Origin: Phycisphaerales bacterium | GTDB taxonomy: Bacteria > Planctomycetota > Phycisphaerae > Phycisphaerales > SM1A02 | Length of the DNA stretch: 8,132 nt | Assembly: GCA_007135295.1 (NCBI GenBank) | Contig: SLJD01000046.1 | Span: 1-8,132 of the forward strand | Direction of reading: 5' to 3' | The notes under the pieces: model-generated | The model's database searches: none | What the model was told of the DNA's origin: nothing | Seen by the model: the letters and a program-made list of their open reading frames with translations, nothing else | Position numbers and translations under genes: made by a program | Shown: positions 1 to 6,190 of the stretch, piece after piece | How the letters are laid out: every line of letters begins with the position of its first letter | Position numbering within the stretch: the stretch's first letter is position 1

Positions 1-80
1 ATCATTAGACCATCGCGAGAGGCGGGACGAGAAAAAAAACGTCAAAAAAACAGGCCCCCAAGGCCAGGCTCGACGCCTCG

Positions 81-1064
81 ATGCGCGTCGTCGCCCTGTA
101 CGGCGATGACGACTATCTCATGCAGGAGGAAACCGCCCGCTTCACCGAGGTTCTCGAAGAGTCGTTCGGCGGGATCGAGCGGTTCCGCTACGACGGCCGC
201 GAAGCCGAACTCAGCGATGTGCTCGATGAGCTGCGCAGTTTCGGCCTGATCCAGCAGCACAAGCTCGTCATCCTTGATCATGCCGACTCGTTCCTCAGCC
301 GGTCAGACGACATTCGCCCCGCCATGCTGCGGTACATCGAGAATCCGGTTGATGACGCCACGCTCGTGCTCCGCTTCGAGACGTTCCGCAGCAACGGCAA
401 GCTTGAGAAACTCCTGCTCGACGGCCAGGTCGTCCGGGCATGCGAGACCATCACCCCTGCGAAGGCGACCGACTGGTGCATCAAGCGGTGCAAGAAGCGA
501 TGCGATGCAACGATTGAGCCCGATGCCGCCACGCTGCTGGTCGAGCGGCTTGGAACGGGAATGGGGCGGCTCGACAGTGAATTGCGCAAGCTCGCGAGCT
601 ACGTCGGCCCGGGCGGGACGATCGACCGCGCGACCGTCGCCGGGATGGTCGGCGCCTCGCGCGAAGAAGAAGTCTGGGGCCTGCAGGCCGCGGTGCTGAC
701 CGGCCGGGCGGGCGTCGCCGTCAGCAAGCTTCGCGAACTGCTGCACATCTCCAGGCAGCCCGAGGAACTCGTTCGATGGGCGTTGGCGGACCTCGCCCGC
801 AAGCTCCATACGACGCGCCGGATCATCGACGATGGATCGTCACCGCGGCAGGCGGTCTTTGCGGCACGGGTGTTCGGCGAGTCTCAGAACGCCATCGCGC
901 AGGCGGCGCAGGCGGGGCAGAGCGAGTCGTTCGCGCAATTGCTGCGCGAATGCATCGAAGCTGATGCCCGCGTCAAGAGCGGCCAGGCGGATTCCGCACG
1001 TTCTCTTGAAGTGATGGCCATCCGAATGGCCGATATGATTGGATGCGGATCGTCGCGCCGTTGA
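81..1064 (+). CDS. holA: DNA polymerase III subunit delta (HolA)
   Basis: The predicted product is the delta subunit of the DNA polymerase III clamp loader. In known systems delta opens the beta sliding clamp in the cytoplasm as part of the tau/gamma-delta-delta' complex. The 327 residues are close to the usual length of about 340. The N-terminus reads VALYGDDDYL, the typical opening of the delta AAA+-like domain, and there is no Walker A motif, as expected for delta. A block around residues 60-70 (QQHKLVILDHAD) and the helical tract RLDSELRKLASYVG are also delta-like. The C-terminal third is helical, matching the oligomerisation collar. ATG at 81 is the only ATG, GTG or TTG in the first 83 bases. 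It has no good ribosome binding site, and the same frame is open back to a stop at 6-8, so the real protein may be longer. The family call is from remembered motifs; no alignment was possible. Confidence 0.86.
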   Translation: MRVVALYGDDDYLMQEETARFTEVLEESFGGIERFRYDGREAELSDVLDELRSFGLIQQHKLVILDHADSFLSRSDDIRPAMLRYIENPVDDATLVLRFETFRSNGKLEKLLLDGQVVRACETITPAKATDWCIKRCKKRCDATIEPDAATLLVERLGTGMGRLDSELRKLASYVGPGGTIDRATVAGMVGASREEEVWGLQAAVLTGRAGVAVSKLRELLHISRQPEELVRWALADLARKLHTTRRIIDDGSSPRQAVFAARVFGESQNAIAQAAQAGQSESFAQLLRECIEADARVKSGQADSARSLEVMAIRMADMIGCGSSRR

Positions 1065-1107
1065 ACTGAAGGCGGCCGGCTACGCGTTACGAGGCCAGGA
1101 CGGCCGA

Positions 1108-1124
1108 CGGTCACGATGTGACCG
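1108..1124. promoter_or_regulatory. 17-bp perfect palindrome, candidate operator
   Basis: CGGTCAC, GAT, GTGACCG: two perfect 7-base arms around a 3-base centre. It lies between holA and the acidic lipoprotein gene, 8 bases before the purine-rich ribosome binding site at 1132-1138. The form fits a dimeric repressor or activator site. As RNA it could form a short hairpin beside the ribosome binding site. No regulator is encoded nearby, so the role is inferred from symmetry and position only. Confidence 0.4.
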
Positions 1125-1131
1125 CACCTGC

Positions 1132-1138
1132 AGGGAGG
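1132..1138 (+). promoter_or_regulatory. Ribosome binding site deciding the start at 1148
   Basis: AGGGAGG is one of the strongest Shine-Dalgarno-like tracts in the window. It is 3 bases from ATG 1142 (too close) and 9 bases from ATG 1148, and it lies inside the longer reading frame that would begin at GTG 1118. This argues for initiation at 1148, with 1142 as the alternative. Confidence 0.55.
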
Positions 1139-1147
1139 CAGATGTAC

Positions 1148-2419
1148 ATGGAACGCGACTTCGCCCGTGACATACTCAGGATCGTGGCGGCCGGGGGGGT
1201 TGCCGCCGGGCTGCTCGCGGCAGCGGGATGCGCCGGCACGTCGGGGGGCGAGAAGAGCGCCGAATCAATCATCAGCGCGGAGCGCGCCGGCGTCGACGAA
1301 TCCCTCGCCGATGCGGACCCCGACGAGGTCGAAGCCGACCTCTCCGAATCAACCGAAGACCTTATCGCCCAGGCCGAGCGCGATATCGAAGCGTGGATGA
1401 GCCAGGACGCCGGCGACGGGGACGACGAAGCTGATGAGCCGTCCACGCCTCCGTCGCCGGACATCGAATGGTCTGACCCGCACGGCCGCAGCGAACAGCA
1501 GGCCGAAGGTGAGCCGGATGCGTCCGGGCGGGATCCGGATGAATCGGCCGGCGACGAGTCTCCGGATGATGCTGACACCGAGCCGGAATCCGACCCCGCG
1601 TCCGAAGCGCTGCCCGATGAAGAAGCGGACCTGGACCCGGAAATCGAGGAAGAGATCGAACAACTCGTCGAGGACCTCGACGTCGACGACGCCACCAGCC
1701 GCCTGATCGTCCGGCTGAGTTCGGAGCTGTACCGCGAAGGCGCGTACGAAGACCAGCCGATGCGGCATCTGCTGCTGATCGCGGCGATGAGTCTGCATGA
1801 CCCCGAACGCGCGCTGCACGTCGACGCCCTGCCGAGTCTTATTGACGATGAGCGCGAACTGCTCGCCACGATGCAGGACATGTTCGTCACGCTCGGCCGG
1901 GACCTGAACGCCGAAAACGACCCGCGCGATGTCATGATCGAAGCCCTCGAGGACGCCCGGGCGCAACTTGTCCAGGAGCCCGAGCTTCATCTCGCCAATG
2001 CCGCATTCTGCACCGAGGTCAGCGGGTTCGGGCGGTACGAGACGTTTGATCGGAACGTCTTCCTGTCGCAGTCCGGCCAGCAGGTGGTGATCTACATCGA
2101 GGTCGACGACTTCACCAGCGAAGTCAACGACGATGGCCAGTGGCTGACCCGCCTGAGTCAGCAACTGGAAATTTACAGCAGCGACGACGGCATCCCCGTC
2201 TGGCGTGAAGACTGGCAGACCGCCGTCGACCGCGCCCGCAACCGCCGGCAGGACTTCTACATGGTCCAGCTCATCACGATCCCGGACCGGCTGGGCGTCG
2301 GGCAGTACCACCTCAAGATCCGGGTTCGCGATGAACTTTCCGGCGCCGAAGCGGAGACCGGCATCGAGTTCGAACTCGTCGCCGACGAGCGCATGGCCGC
2401 CACCGAGGCGGCGCGATAA
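1148..2419 (+). CDS. Acidic predicted lipoprotein, unknown function
   Basis: I do not recognise a named family. With the start at ATG 1148 the protein has 423 residues. It begins with a hydrophobic signal segment (about residues 10-27) that ends AAAGC, so Cys28 would be the lipidated residue; the -3 position is Ala rather than Leu, a weak lipobox. Residues 29 to about 165 are low-complexity, dominated by Asp, Glu, Ser and Pro, and probably disordered. Residues 165-285 look helical. Residues 285-412 form a beta-rich module with alternating hydrophobic strands (VVIYIEV, YHLKIRVRD), resembling C-terminal domains I recall from planctomycete hypothetical proteins. The whole protein has only two lysines. 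It would sit on a membrane facing the periplasm. Starts at GTG 1118 and ATG 1142 are possible; the ribosome binding site spacing favours 1148. Confidence 0.75.
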   Translation: MERDFARDILRIVAAGGVAAGLLAAAGCAGTSGGEKSAESIISAERAGVDESLADADPDEVEADLSESTEDLIAQAERDIEAWMSQDAGDGDDEADEPSTPPSPDIEWSDPHGRSEQQAEGEPDASGRDPDESAGDESPDDADTEPESDPASEALPDEEADLDPEIEEEIEQLVEDLDVDDATSRLIVRLSSELYREGAYEDQPMRHLLLIAAMSLHDPERALHVDALPSLIDDERELLATMQDMFVTLGRDLNAENDPRDVMIEALEDARAQLVQEPELHLANAAFCTEVSGFGRYETFDRNVFLSQSGQQVVIYIEVDDFTSEVNDDGQWLTRLSQQLEIYSSDDGIPVWREDWQTAVDRARNRRQDFYMVQLITIPDRLGVGQYHLKIRVRDELSGAEAETGIEFELVADERMAATEAAR

Positions 2420-2503
2420 GGCCGGCCGTCACCGCCGCCCAACGCCCGGCTGACTTGCCGCCGCACCGTCTTGCCTGCACCATGTTCGCGGCGGAAACAA
2501 CCG

Positions 2504-3373
2504 GTGTCAGAACTCTGGTGGACCATCGCGGGCCTGACGCTTGGCGTGATTGTCATGCTGCCGATCACGCGGCTGCTGCTGCGCCGGGGCGAAGCCCGCG
2601 CCCGCCGCGCTGAACGCCGCGCCCGAGACGCCGAGCGGCTGGCGGAACTCGGCTCGATGACCGGCGGCCTCGCCCACGAGATCAAGAACCCGCTTTCGAC
2701 GATCGGCCTCAATGCGCAGTTGCTCGCGGAGAGTGTCAACGAAAGCGATCTACCCGACGAGCAGCGTGACCGGATGCTGCGGCGGATCGAGGCGCTCTCG
2801 CGCGAGGCCGAGCGGCTCCGCGCGATCCTGACGGACTTCCTGCAGTTTGCGGGTCGTATGCGGCTGGATCCGTACCCGCATGACCTCGTGCAGGTGATTG
2901 ACGAACTCGCCGACTTCTTCCATCCGCAGTGCGATCAGGCGAGGGTGATGCTGCGCACCCAACTGCCCGACGGGCCGGTGCGGGCGTCGATCGACGTCGG
3001 GCTGTTCAAGCAGGCGCTGCTGAACCTCATGATCAACGCCGTGCAGGCCATACAGGCCGCCGCTCCGAAGCAGAGCGAGCCGCACAGCCGGATCGGCGAA
3101 CTCATGCTCCGGCTGTCCGCTGAGAACGACGCCATCCGCATTCACGTCATCGACACCGGGCCGGGAATCGCCCCCGAGCAGCTCGACGAGATTTTCCACC
3201 CGTATGTTTCCCACAAGGCCGGCGGCACGGGCCTCGGGCTCGCGACGTCGAGGCGGATCATCGAGGAGCATGGTGGGGAACTGACCGCCCACTCAGAGGT
3301 TGGCCGGGGGAGTGATTTCATCATCACCCTTCCCCGATCCGCAGAACCGGAACCCGTCACGGGCGGTGAGTAA
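2504..3373 (+). CDS. Membrane-anchored histidine kinase without a sensor domain
   Basis: The predicted product is an NtrB/AtoS-like sensor kinase of 289 residues. One membrane helix (residues 4-22) is followed by an Arg/Glu/Ala-rich linker (27-48) likely to form a coiled coil. The H-box follows, with phospho-acceptor His58 in GGLAHEIKNPL. The ATPase domain shows N174 and N178 of the N-box, DTGPGIAP from Asp217 (G1), IFHPYVSHK (F-box) and GTGLGL at 241-246 (G2), so all catalytic motifs are present. There is no PAS, GAF, HAMP or periplasmic domain, so signal input must come through the membrane segment or a partner. No response regulator is adjacent; this is an orphan kinase. GTG 2504 is preferred because GCGGAA lies about 8 bases upstream and the helix then begins at the N-terminus; TTG 2471 would add 11 residues and has no ribosome binding site. 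Confidence 0.9.
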   Translation: MSELWWTIAGLTLGVIVMLPITRLLLRRGEARARRAERRARDAERLAELGSMTGGLAHEIKNPLSTIGLNAQLLAESVNESDLPDEQRDRMLRRIEALSREAERLRAILTDFLQFAGRMRLDPYPHDLVQVIDELADFFHPQCDQARVMLRTQLPDGPVRASIDVGLFKQALLNLMINAVQAIQAAAPKQSEPHSRIGELMLRLSAENDAIRIHVIDTGPGIAPEQLDEIFHPYVSHKAGGTGLGLATSRRIIEEHGGELTAHSEVGRGSDFIITLPRSAEPEPVTGGE

Positions 3374-3426
3374 CCATTGATCGCCCATGCCAACAGCGAG
3401 CCCCACGCCCGGCCGATCAATCCTGC

Positions 3427-4011
3427 ATGCCCGCTGACGGCCGCTCAGGTCCCATGATTTCCGGTCACCGCCTTCCTGTCGCGGTTCTGCTCGCCGGACT
3501 GGTGGCGGTGGCGATGCATCTCGGCCCGGCCGCCCGCGCGGAAGTCATCGCCGCGGCGTTTGTCATCGTCGGGTACAGCACATGGATGGGGCTGTCATCG
3601 TGGCGCGACGCCTGCGAGGACGTGACGTGGCGGCGGTATCTTGCCTCGTTGCCCGCCAACCGGCCGGCAGCACGGGTCAGGCGGCTCGCCCGCGAACCTC
3701 GGTTCTGGTGGTCGCTCCTCGCCGGGGCGGCGCTTGTCACCATTGGCGTCTGGCGGGCGGGTGTCGAGCAACCCGTCATTCTCACGGCGCTGGGAATTGG
3801 CTGGAGCGCGGTTGCCGGCGTGCTGAACTATGAGTTGACGCTGCTGCACCCGACGACGCGTTGCCGCGACTGCCACTATGAACTTGCCGGCCACCTCGAC
3901 GCAAGCCGCCCCGAGCAGAAGATCACCTGCCCGGAGTGCGGCCGATTGTGGCGAAAGTCCGACCTTTGCCTCGTAGCCGCTGAGTCGCGGATGGATCGCC
4001 TCGCTGATTGA
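3427..4011 (+). CDS. Four-helix membrane protein with C-terminal zinc ribbon
   Basis: I do not recognise a named family. The 194-residue product has four likely membrane helices: about 17-34, 38-56, 93-110 and 116-134. A basic cytoplasm-like loop with many Arg residues lies between helices two and three. The C-terminal tail carries Cys146-X2-Cys149 and Cys168-X2-Cys171 (CRDC and CPECG), a typical rubredoxin-like zinc ribbon. By the positive-inside rule the Arg-rich loop and the tail would both be cytoplasmic. Such proteins are often annotated only as hypothetical; the ribbon suggests a protein or nucleic acid contact, which is inference. It starts 53 bases after the kinase gene and could share its transcript. 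ATG 3454 (residue 10) is an alternative start with CAGG a few bases upstream; ATG 3427 has no clear ribosome binding site. Confidence 0.72.
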   Translation: MPADGRSGPMISGHRLPVAVLLAGLVAVAMHLGPAARAEVIAAAFVIVGYSTWMGLSSWRDACEDVTWRRYLASLPANRPAARVRRLAREPRFWWSLLAGAALVTIGVWRAGVEQPVILTALGIGWSAVAGVLNYELTLLHPTTRCRDCHYELAGHLDASRPEQKITCPECGRLWRKSDLCLVAAESRMDRLAD

Positions 4012-4170
4012 ACGCGGCCCGTTATTCGGCCATCGCAGAGGTGGCGAACGCCACTTGTCCGCATATCTGCGATCGCATACGGGGGCTCTGGGTTCCGTTT
4101 CGCAGGAATGATGAAAATGCGATCGTCCTCTTGAGATATCCGTCCTGCGCGGCGGCAATTCCGATATCCT

Positions 4171-4210
4171 TTTCATGCCTCGTGGGTCCATGCATGCCTG
4201 AGGCATGAAA
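4171..4210. promoter_or_regulatory. Inverted and direct repeat cluster before the dioxygenase gene
   Basis: TTTCATGCCTC at 4171-4181 and GAGGCATGAAA at 4200-4210 are perfect 11-base inverted arms separated by 18 bases. A third copy, CATGCCT at 4193-4199, is a direct repeat of 4174-4180 (19-base offset). It also forms a compact palindrome with AGGCATG at 4201-4207 around one base. The cluster ends 10 bases before the ATG at 4221 and abuts the GGGGA tract at 4213-4217 used for ribosome binding. It could be an operator with two sites for a dimer, or an RNA switch with two alternative hairpins. GATATCC also occurs twice upstream, at 4135-4141 and 4163-4169. Confidence 0.5.
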
Positions 4211-4220
4211 GTGGGGACGC

Positions 4221-5201
4221 ATGTCTGGAACCGACCGACTGCTCGGCCTGCATCATGTCACCGCCATCGCCGGACCCGGTCGGCGGTGCGATCACTTTTA
4301 CACCGATGTCCTTGGACTGCGACGCATCAAGCGGACCGTCAACTTCGACGATCCGGCAACGCACCACTTGTACTACGGCGATCGGCGCGGCACGCCGGGA
4401 ACGCTCATCACATTCTTCCCCTGGGAGCGCAGCGAACCAGGACAGCACGGTACGGGACGGATCAGCGCGATTGCGTTCGCCATTCCGGAAGGCATGTCGA
4501 AGGTGTGGTCCGCCCGGTTGGCGGACGCTGATTGTGATGTCGCCGCGGTGGATGATGTCGTCGGTGTGGGCGTGCGGTTTCAGGATCCGGACGGAATGGT
4601 CATCGAACTGCGTGAAGCGCCGGGACCGGCTGTTGCCGAGCCATGGATTGGCCTGCCCGACGAGCCGGAGGCGGCGACTCATCCGTTGCCGCCCGAGCAG
4701 GTGCTCATGGGGCTGGCCGGTGTCCGGCTGGCGGTCAGCAACCCGGAGGCGACGGCCGAGTTTCTGCAGGAGCGGCTCGGTCTGTTGTGCCGGCCGCTCC
4801 TGCAGCCGGGGAGCATGCTGCGTGACATGGTGTTCCAGGCCGGTCCGGACCCGACGGGCGGGTGGCTGGCGGTGATGCCGTCGCAGGATGCTTCACGCGG
4901 CCGCTTCGGGCCGGGGGCGGTGCACCACGTCGCGTTGGCGGTCGAGGATGAGGATGCGCTCAGCTACTGGCGTGAACGACTTGTGGACAGTCGCATCCGC
5001 GTGACCGATATCCGGGACCGCTGCTATTTCAAATCGATCTACTTCCGGGAACCCGGAGGCGTCATCTTCGAACTCGCCACGCGCGGGCCGGGATTCGAGA
5101 TCGACGAGCCGCTCGGACTGCTCGGCCGGCAGCTCCAATTGCCGCCGTGGCTTGAGTCACAGCGGGGGAAGCTGGAATCGCAATTGCCTGTAATTGATTG
5201 A
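4221..5201 (+). CDS. VOC-family ring-cleaving dioxygenase (PcpA/MhqO type)
   Basis: The predicted product is an extradiol-type dioxygenase of the two-module vicinal oxygen chelate fold, related to hydroquinone-cleaving PcpA/LinE and MhqO. These enzymes use Fe(II) and O2 to open hydroquinone-type rings in the cytoplasm. Module one spans about residues 8-118 and module two about 159-288. The start LLGLHHVTAIAG and the block TVNFDDP..HHLYYGD..GTPGTLITFFPW are family hallmarks. Likely metal ligands are His12, His236 (in VHHVALAV) and Glu284 (in GVIFELATRGPGF). The His236-Glu284 spacing of 48 is close to the 49 I recall for PcpA. The 326 residues are normal family length. The start is supported by GGGGA 3 bases upstream and by alignment of the first conserved motif. 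The gene stands alone between two gaps, so it may have its own regulation, possibly through the repeat cluster before it. The exact substrate cannot be read from sequence. Confidence 0.88.
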   Translation: MSGTDRLLGLHHVTAIAGPGRRCDHFYTDVLGLRRIKRTVNFDDPATHHLYYGDRRGTPGTLITFFPWERSEPGQHGTGRISAIAFAIPEGMSKVWSARLADADCDVAAVDDVVGVGVRFQDPDGMVIELREAPGPAVAEPWIGLPDEPEAATHPLPPEQVLMGLAGVRLAVSNPEATAEFLQERLGLLCRPLLQPGSMLRDMVFQAGPDPTGGWLAVMPSQDASRGRFGPGAVHHVALAVEDEDALSYWRERLVDSRIRVTDIRDRCYFKSIYFREPGGVIFELATRGPGFEIDEPLGLLGRQLQLPPWLESQRGKLESQLPVID

Positions 5202-5320
5202 CTTACACGACTCGGCAGCCGGATGGCGCAGAGGGCAGGATCGCGGGCCGGGAGTCGTATCGAACGCGAGTAGACATGGTCATGTGTCGGTTTGTTCGCG
5301 TGTTGCGGCGTTGCCGGCCG

Positions 5321-5363
5321 GATCAGGCAGGTGGCGTCAGAAAAAGAACTTGCCTGCCGGATC
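5321..5363. repeat. Imperfect inverted repeat in the gap before clpP
   Basis: GATCAGGCAGG at 5321-5331 pairs with CCTGCCGGATC at 5353-5363, 10 of 11 positions, with a 21-base loop that contains an A5 run. No T-run follows on the + strand, so it is not a standard rho-independent terminator. It lies in the 249-base gap between the dioxygenase gene and clpP, upstream of the proposed promoter. I see no coding region in this gap (5202-5450). Confidence 0.35.
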
Positions 5364-5390
5364 GTTTCGGAGTGGTGAACGGCCGCTGGC

Positions 5391-5418
5391 TTGCCGATCA
5401 TTCGACCGTGCCTATCAT
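5391..5418 (+). promoter_or_regulatory. Candidate sigma70-type promoter of the clpP operon
   Basis: TTGCCG at 5391-5396 (4 of 6 to TTGACA) and TATCAT at 5413-5418 (5 of 6 to TATAAT) are separated by 16 bases. Transcription would begin near 5425, giving a leader of about 25 bases that holds the purine-rich AGAGGAAG (5433-5440) before the clpP ATG at 5451. The arrangement is coherent, but planctomycete promoters are poorly defined and this is by inspection only. Confidence 0.4.
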
Positions 5419-5450
5419 GCGGCCACTTGAGCAGAGGAAGATCCGCCACC

Positions 5451-6119
5451 ATGAATGATCCGACCATGTTTGACCCCCGCTGGGCCGATCCGTCCACGAT
5501 GCAGGCCGGCATACCCGCTGATCCTCGCGCCTCGGTTCAGTATCAGCGCACGCGTGAGATGACCATCGATGAGTTGCTGCTCGAAAACCGGGTGGTCTTT
5601 CTCGTCGGTGAGATCACCTATGCGTCCGCCGCACGCGTGATGATGCAGATGCTGTATCTCGAGGATCAGAAGCGCGGCCAGGACATAAACCTGTACATCA
5701 ATTCTCCCGGCGGGTCGGTCGACGACACGCTGGCCGTCTATGACACGATGCAGTTTATCAGCGCCGACGTCGCGACGTACTGCATCGGCCGGGCGTATTC
5801 CGGCGGGGCGGTGCTACTCTGCTCCGGCACGCCGGGCAAGCGACACATTCTCCCGCACGCCAAGGTCATGATTCACCAGCCGTACGGCGGGGTGACCGGC
5901 CAGACGACCGATATTCAGATTCAGGCCGAGCAGATCATCAAAGCCAAGCAGACGCTCAACCGAATCATCTCCAAACACACCGGCCGGGATATCGAGCAGG
6001 TGACGCGCGACGGTGAACGCGACCGGTATTTCGACGCTTATGAAGCCAAGGAGTATGGCCTGGTGGATGAAGTTTTCCAGCCGGCCGATCAGAAGAAAGA
6101 CGCCGACGCCAAACCGTAA
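5451..6119 (+). CDS. clpP: ATP-dependent Clp protease proteolytic subunit, first paralogue
   Basis: The predicted product is a serine peptidase that forms barrel-shaped rings and degrades proteins unfolded and fed in by ClpX or ClpA/C in the cytoplasm. It has 222 residues. The triad is complete: Ser117 (GRAYSGGA), His142 (MIHQPYGG) and Asp191 (ERDRYFDAYEAKEYGLVDEV). The spacings of 25 and 49 are the same as in E. coli ClpP. The NSPGGSV oxyanion-loop motif is present. The usual Ser-Met after the catalytic elbow is Ser-Gly here. The N-terminus is longer than in classical ClpP and lacks the LVPIVIE axial-loop motif; YQRTREMTIDELLLENRVVFL leads into the fold instead. ATG 5451 is chosen because AGAGGAAG lies about 10 bases upstream; an upstream in-frame TTG at 5391 falls inside the proposed promoter. 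It is the first gene of a tandem clpP pair. Confidence 0.93.
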   Translation: MNDPTMFDPRWADPSTMQAGIPADPRASVQYQRTREMTIDELLLENRVVFLVGEITYASAARVMMQMLYLEDQKRGQDINLYINSPGGSVDDTLAVYDTMQFISADVATYCIGRAYSGGAVLLCSGTPGKRHILPHAKVMIHQPYGGVTGQTTDIQIQAEQIIKAKQTLNRIISKHTGRDIEQVTRDGERDRYFDAYEAKEYGLVDEVFQPADQKKDADAKP

Positions 6120-6190
6120 CCGCCGCGATGCCGCCTGTGCGCGCCCATTCGAGTTTCAGTTCCGCCCCTTCATCGGATTCCTCACGAGCC

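Noticed and set aside
1111..1935. Ser-rich 274-residue minus-strand frame
   Set aside because: The Ser runs are the antisense reading of GA-rich Asp/Glu codons; low complexity, no ribosome binding site of note.
1349..2311. 320-residue minus-strand frame opposite the acidic lipoprotein
   Set aside because: It mirrors the skewed codon use of the Asp/Glu-rich sense protein, has no domain signature, and the sense strand has a strong ribosome binding site and signal peptide.
4008..4208. 66-residue + strand frame in the gap before the dioxygenase gene
   Set aside because: It starts at a TTG overlapping the previous stop, has no ribosome binding site or domain, and its end runs through the inverted repeat cluster.
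5321..5375. Rho-independent terminator after the dioxygenase gene
   Set aside because: The inverted repeat there has no T-run after it on the + strand and the A-run sits inside the loop.
5202..5450. tRNA or other structured RNA in the gap before clpP
   Set aside because: No acceptor-stem pairing, TPsiC-like loop or CCA end could be fitted; only one imperfect hairpin was seen.
6128..6190. Ser-rich N-terminal extension of the second ClpP from ATG 6128
   Set aside because: Third-position G/C is only about half in these 20 codons, no ribosome binding site is visible, and the ClpP family normally begins just before LVPIV.
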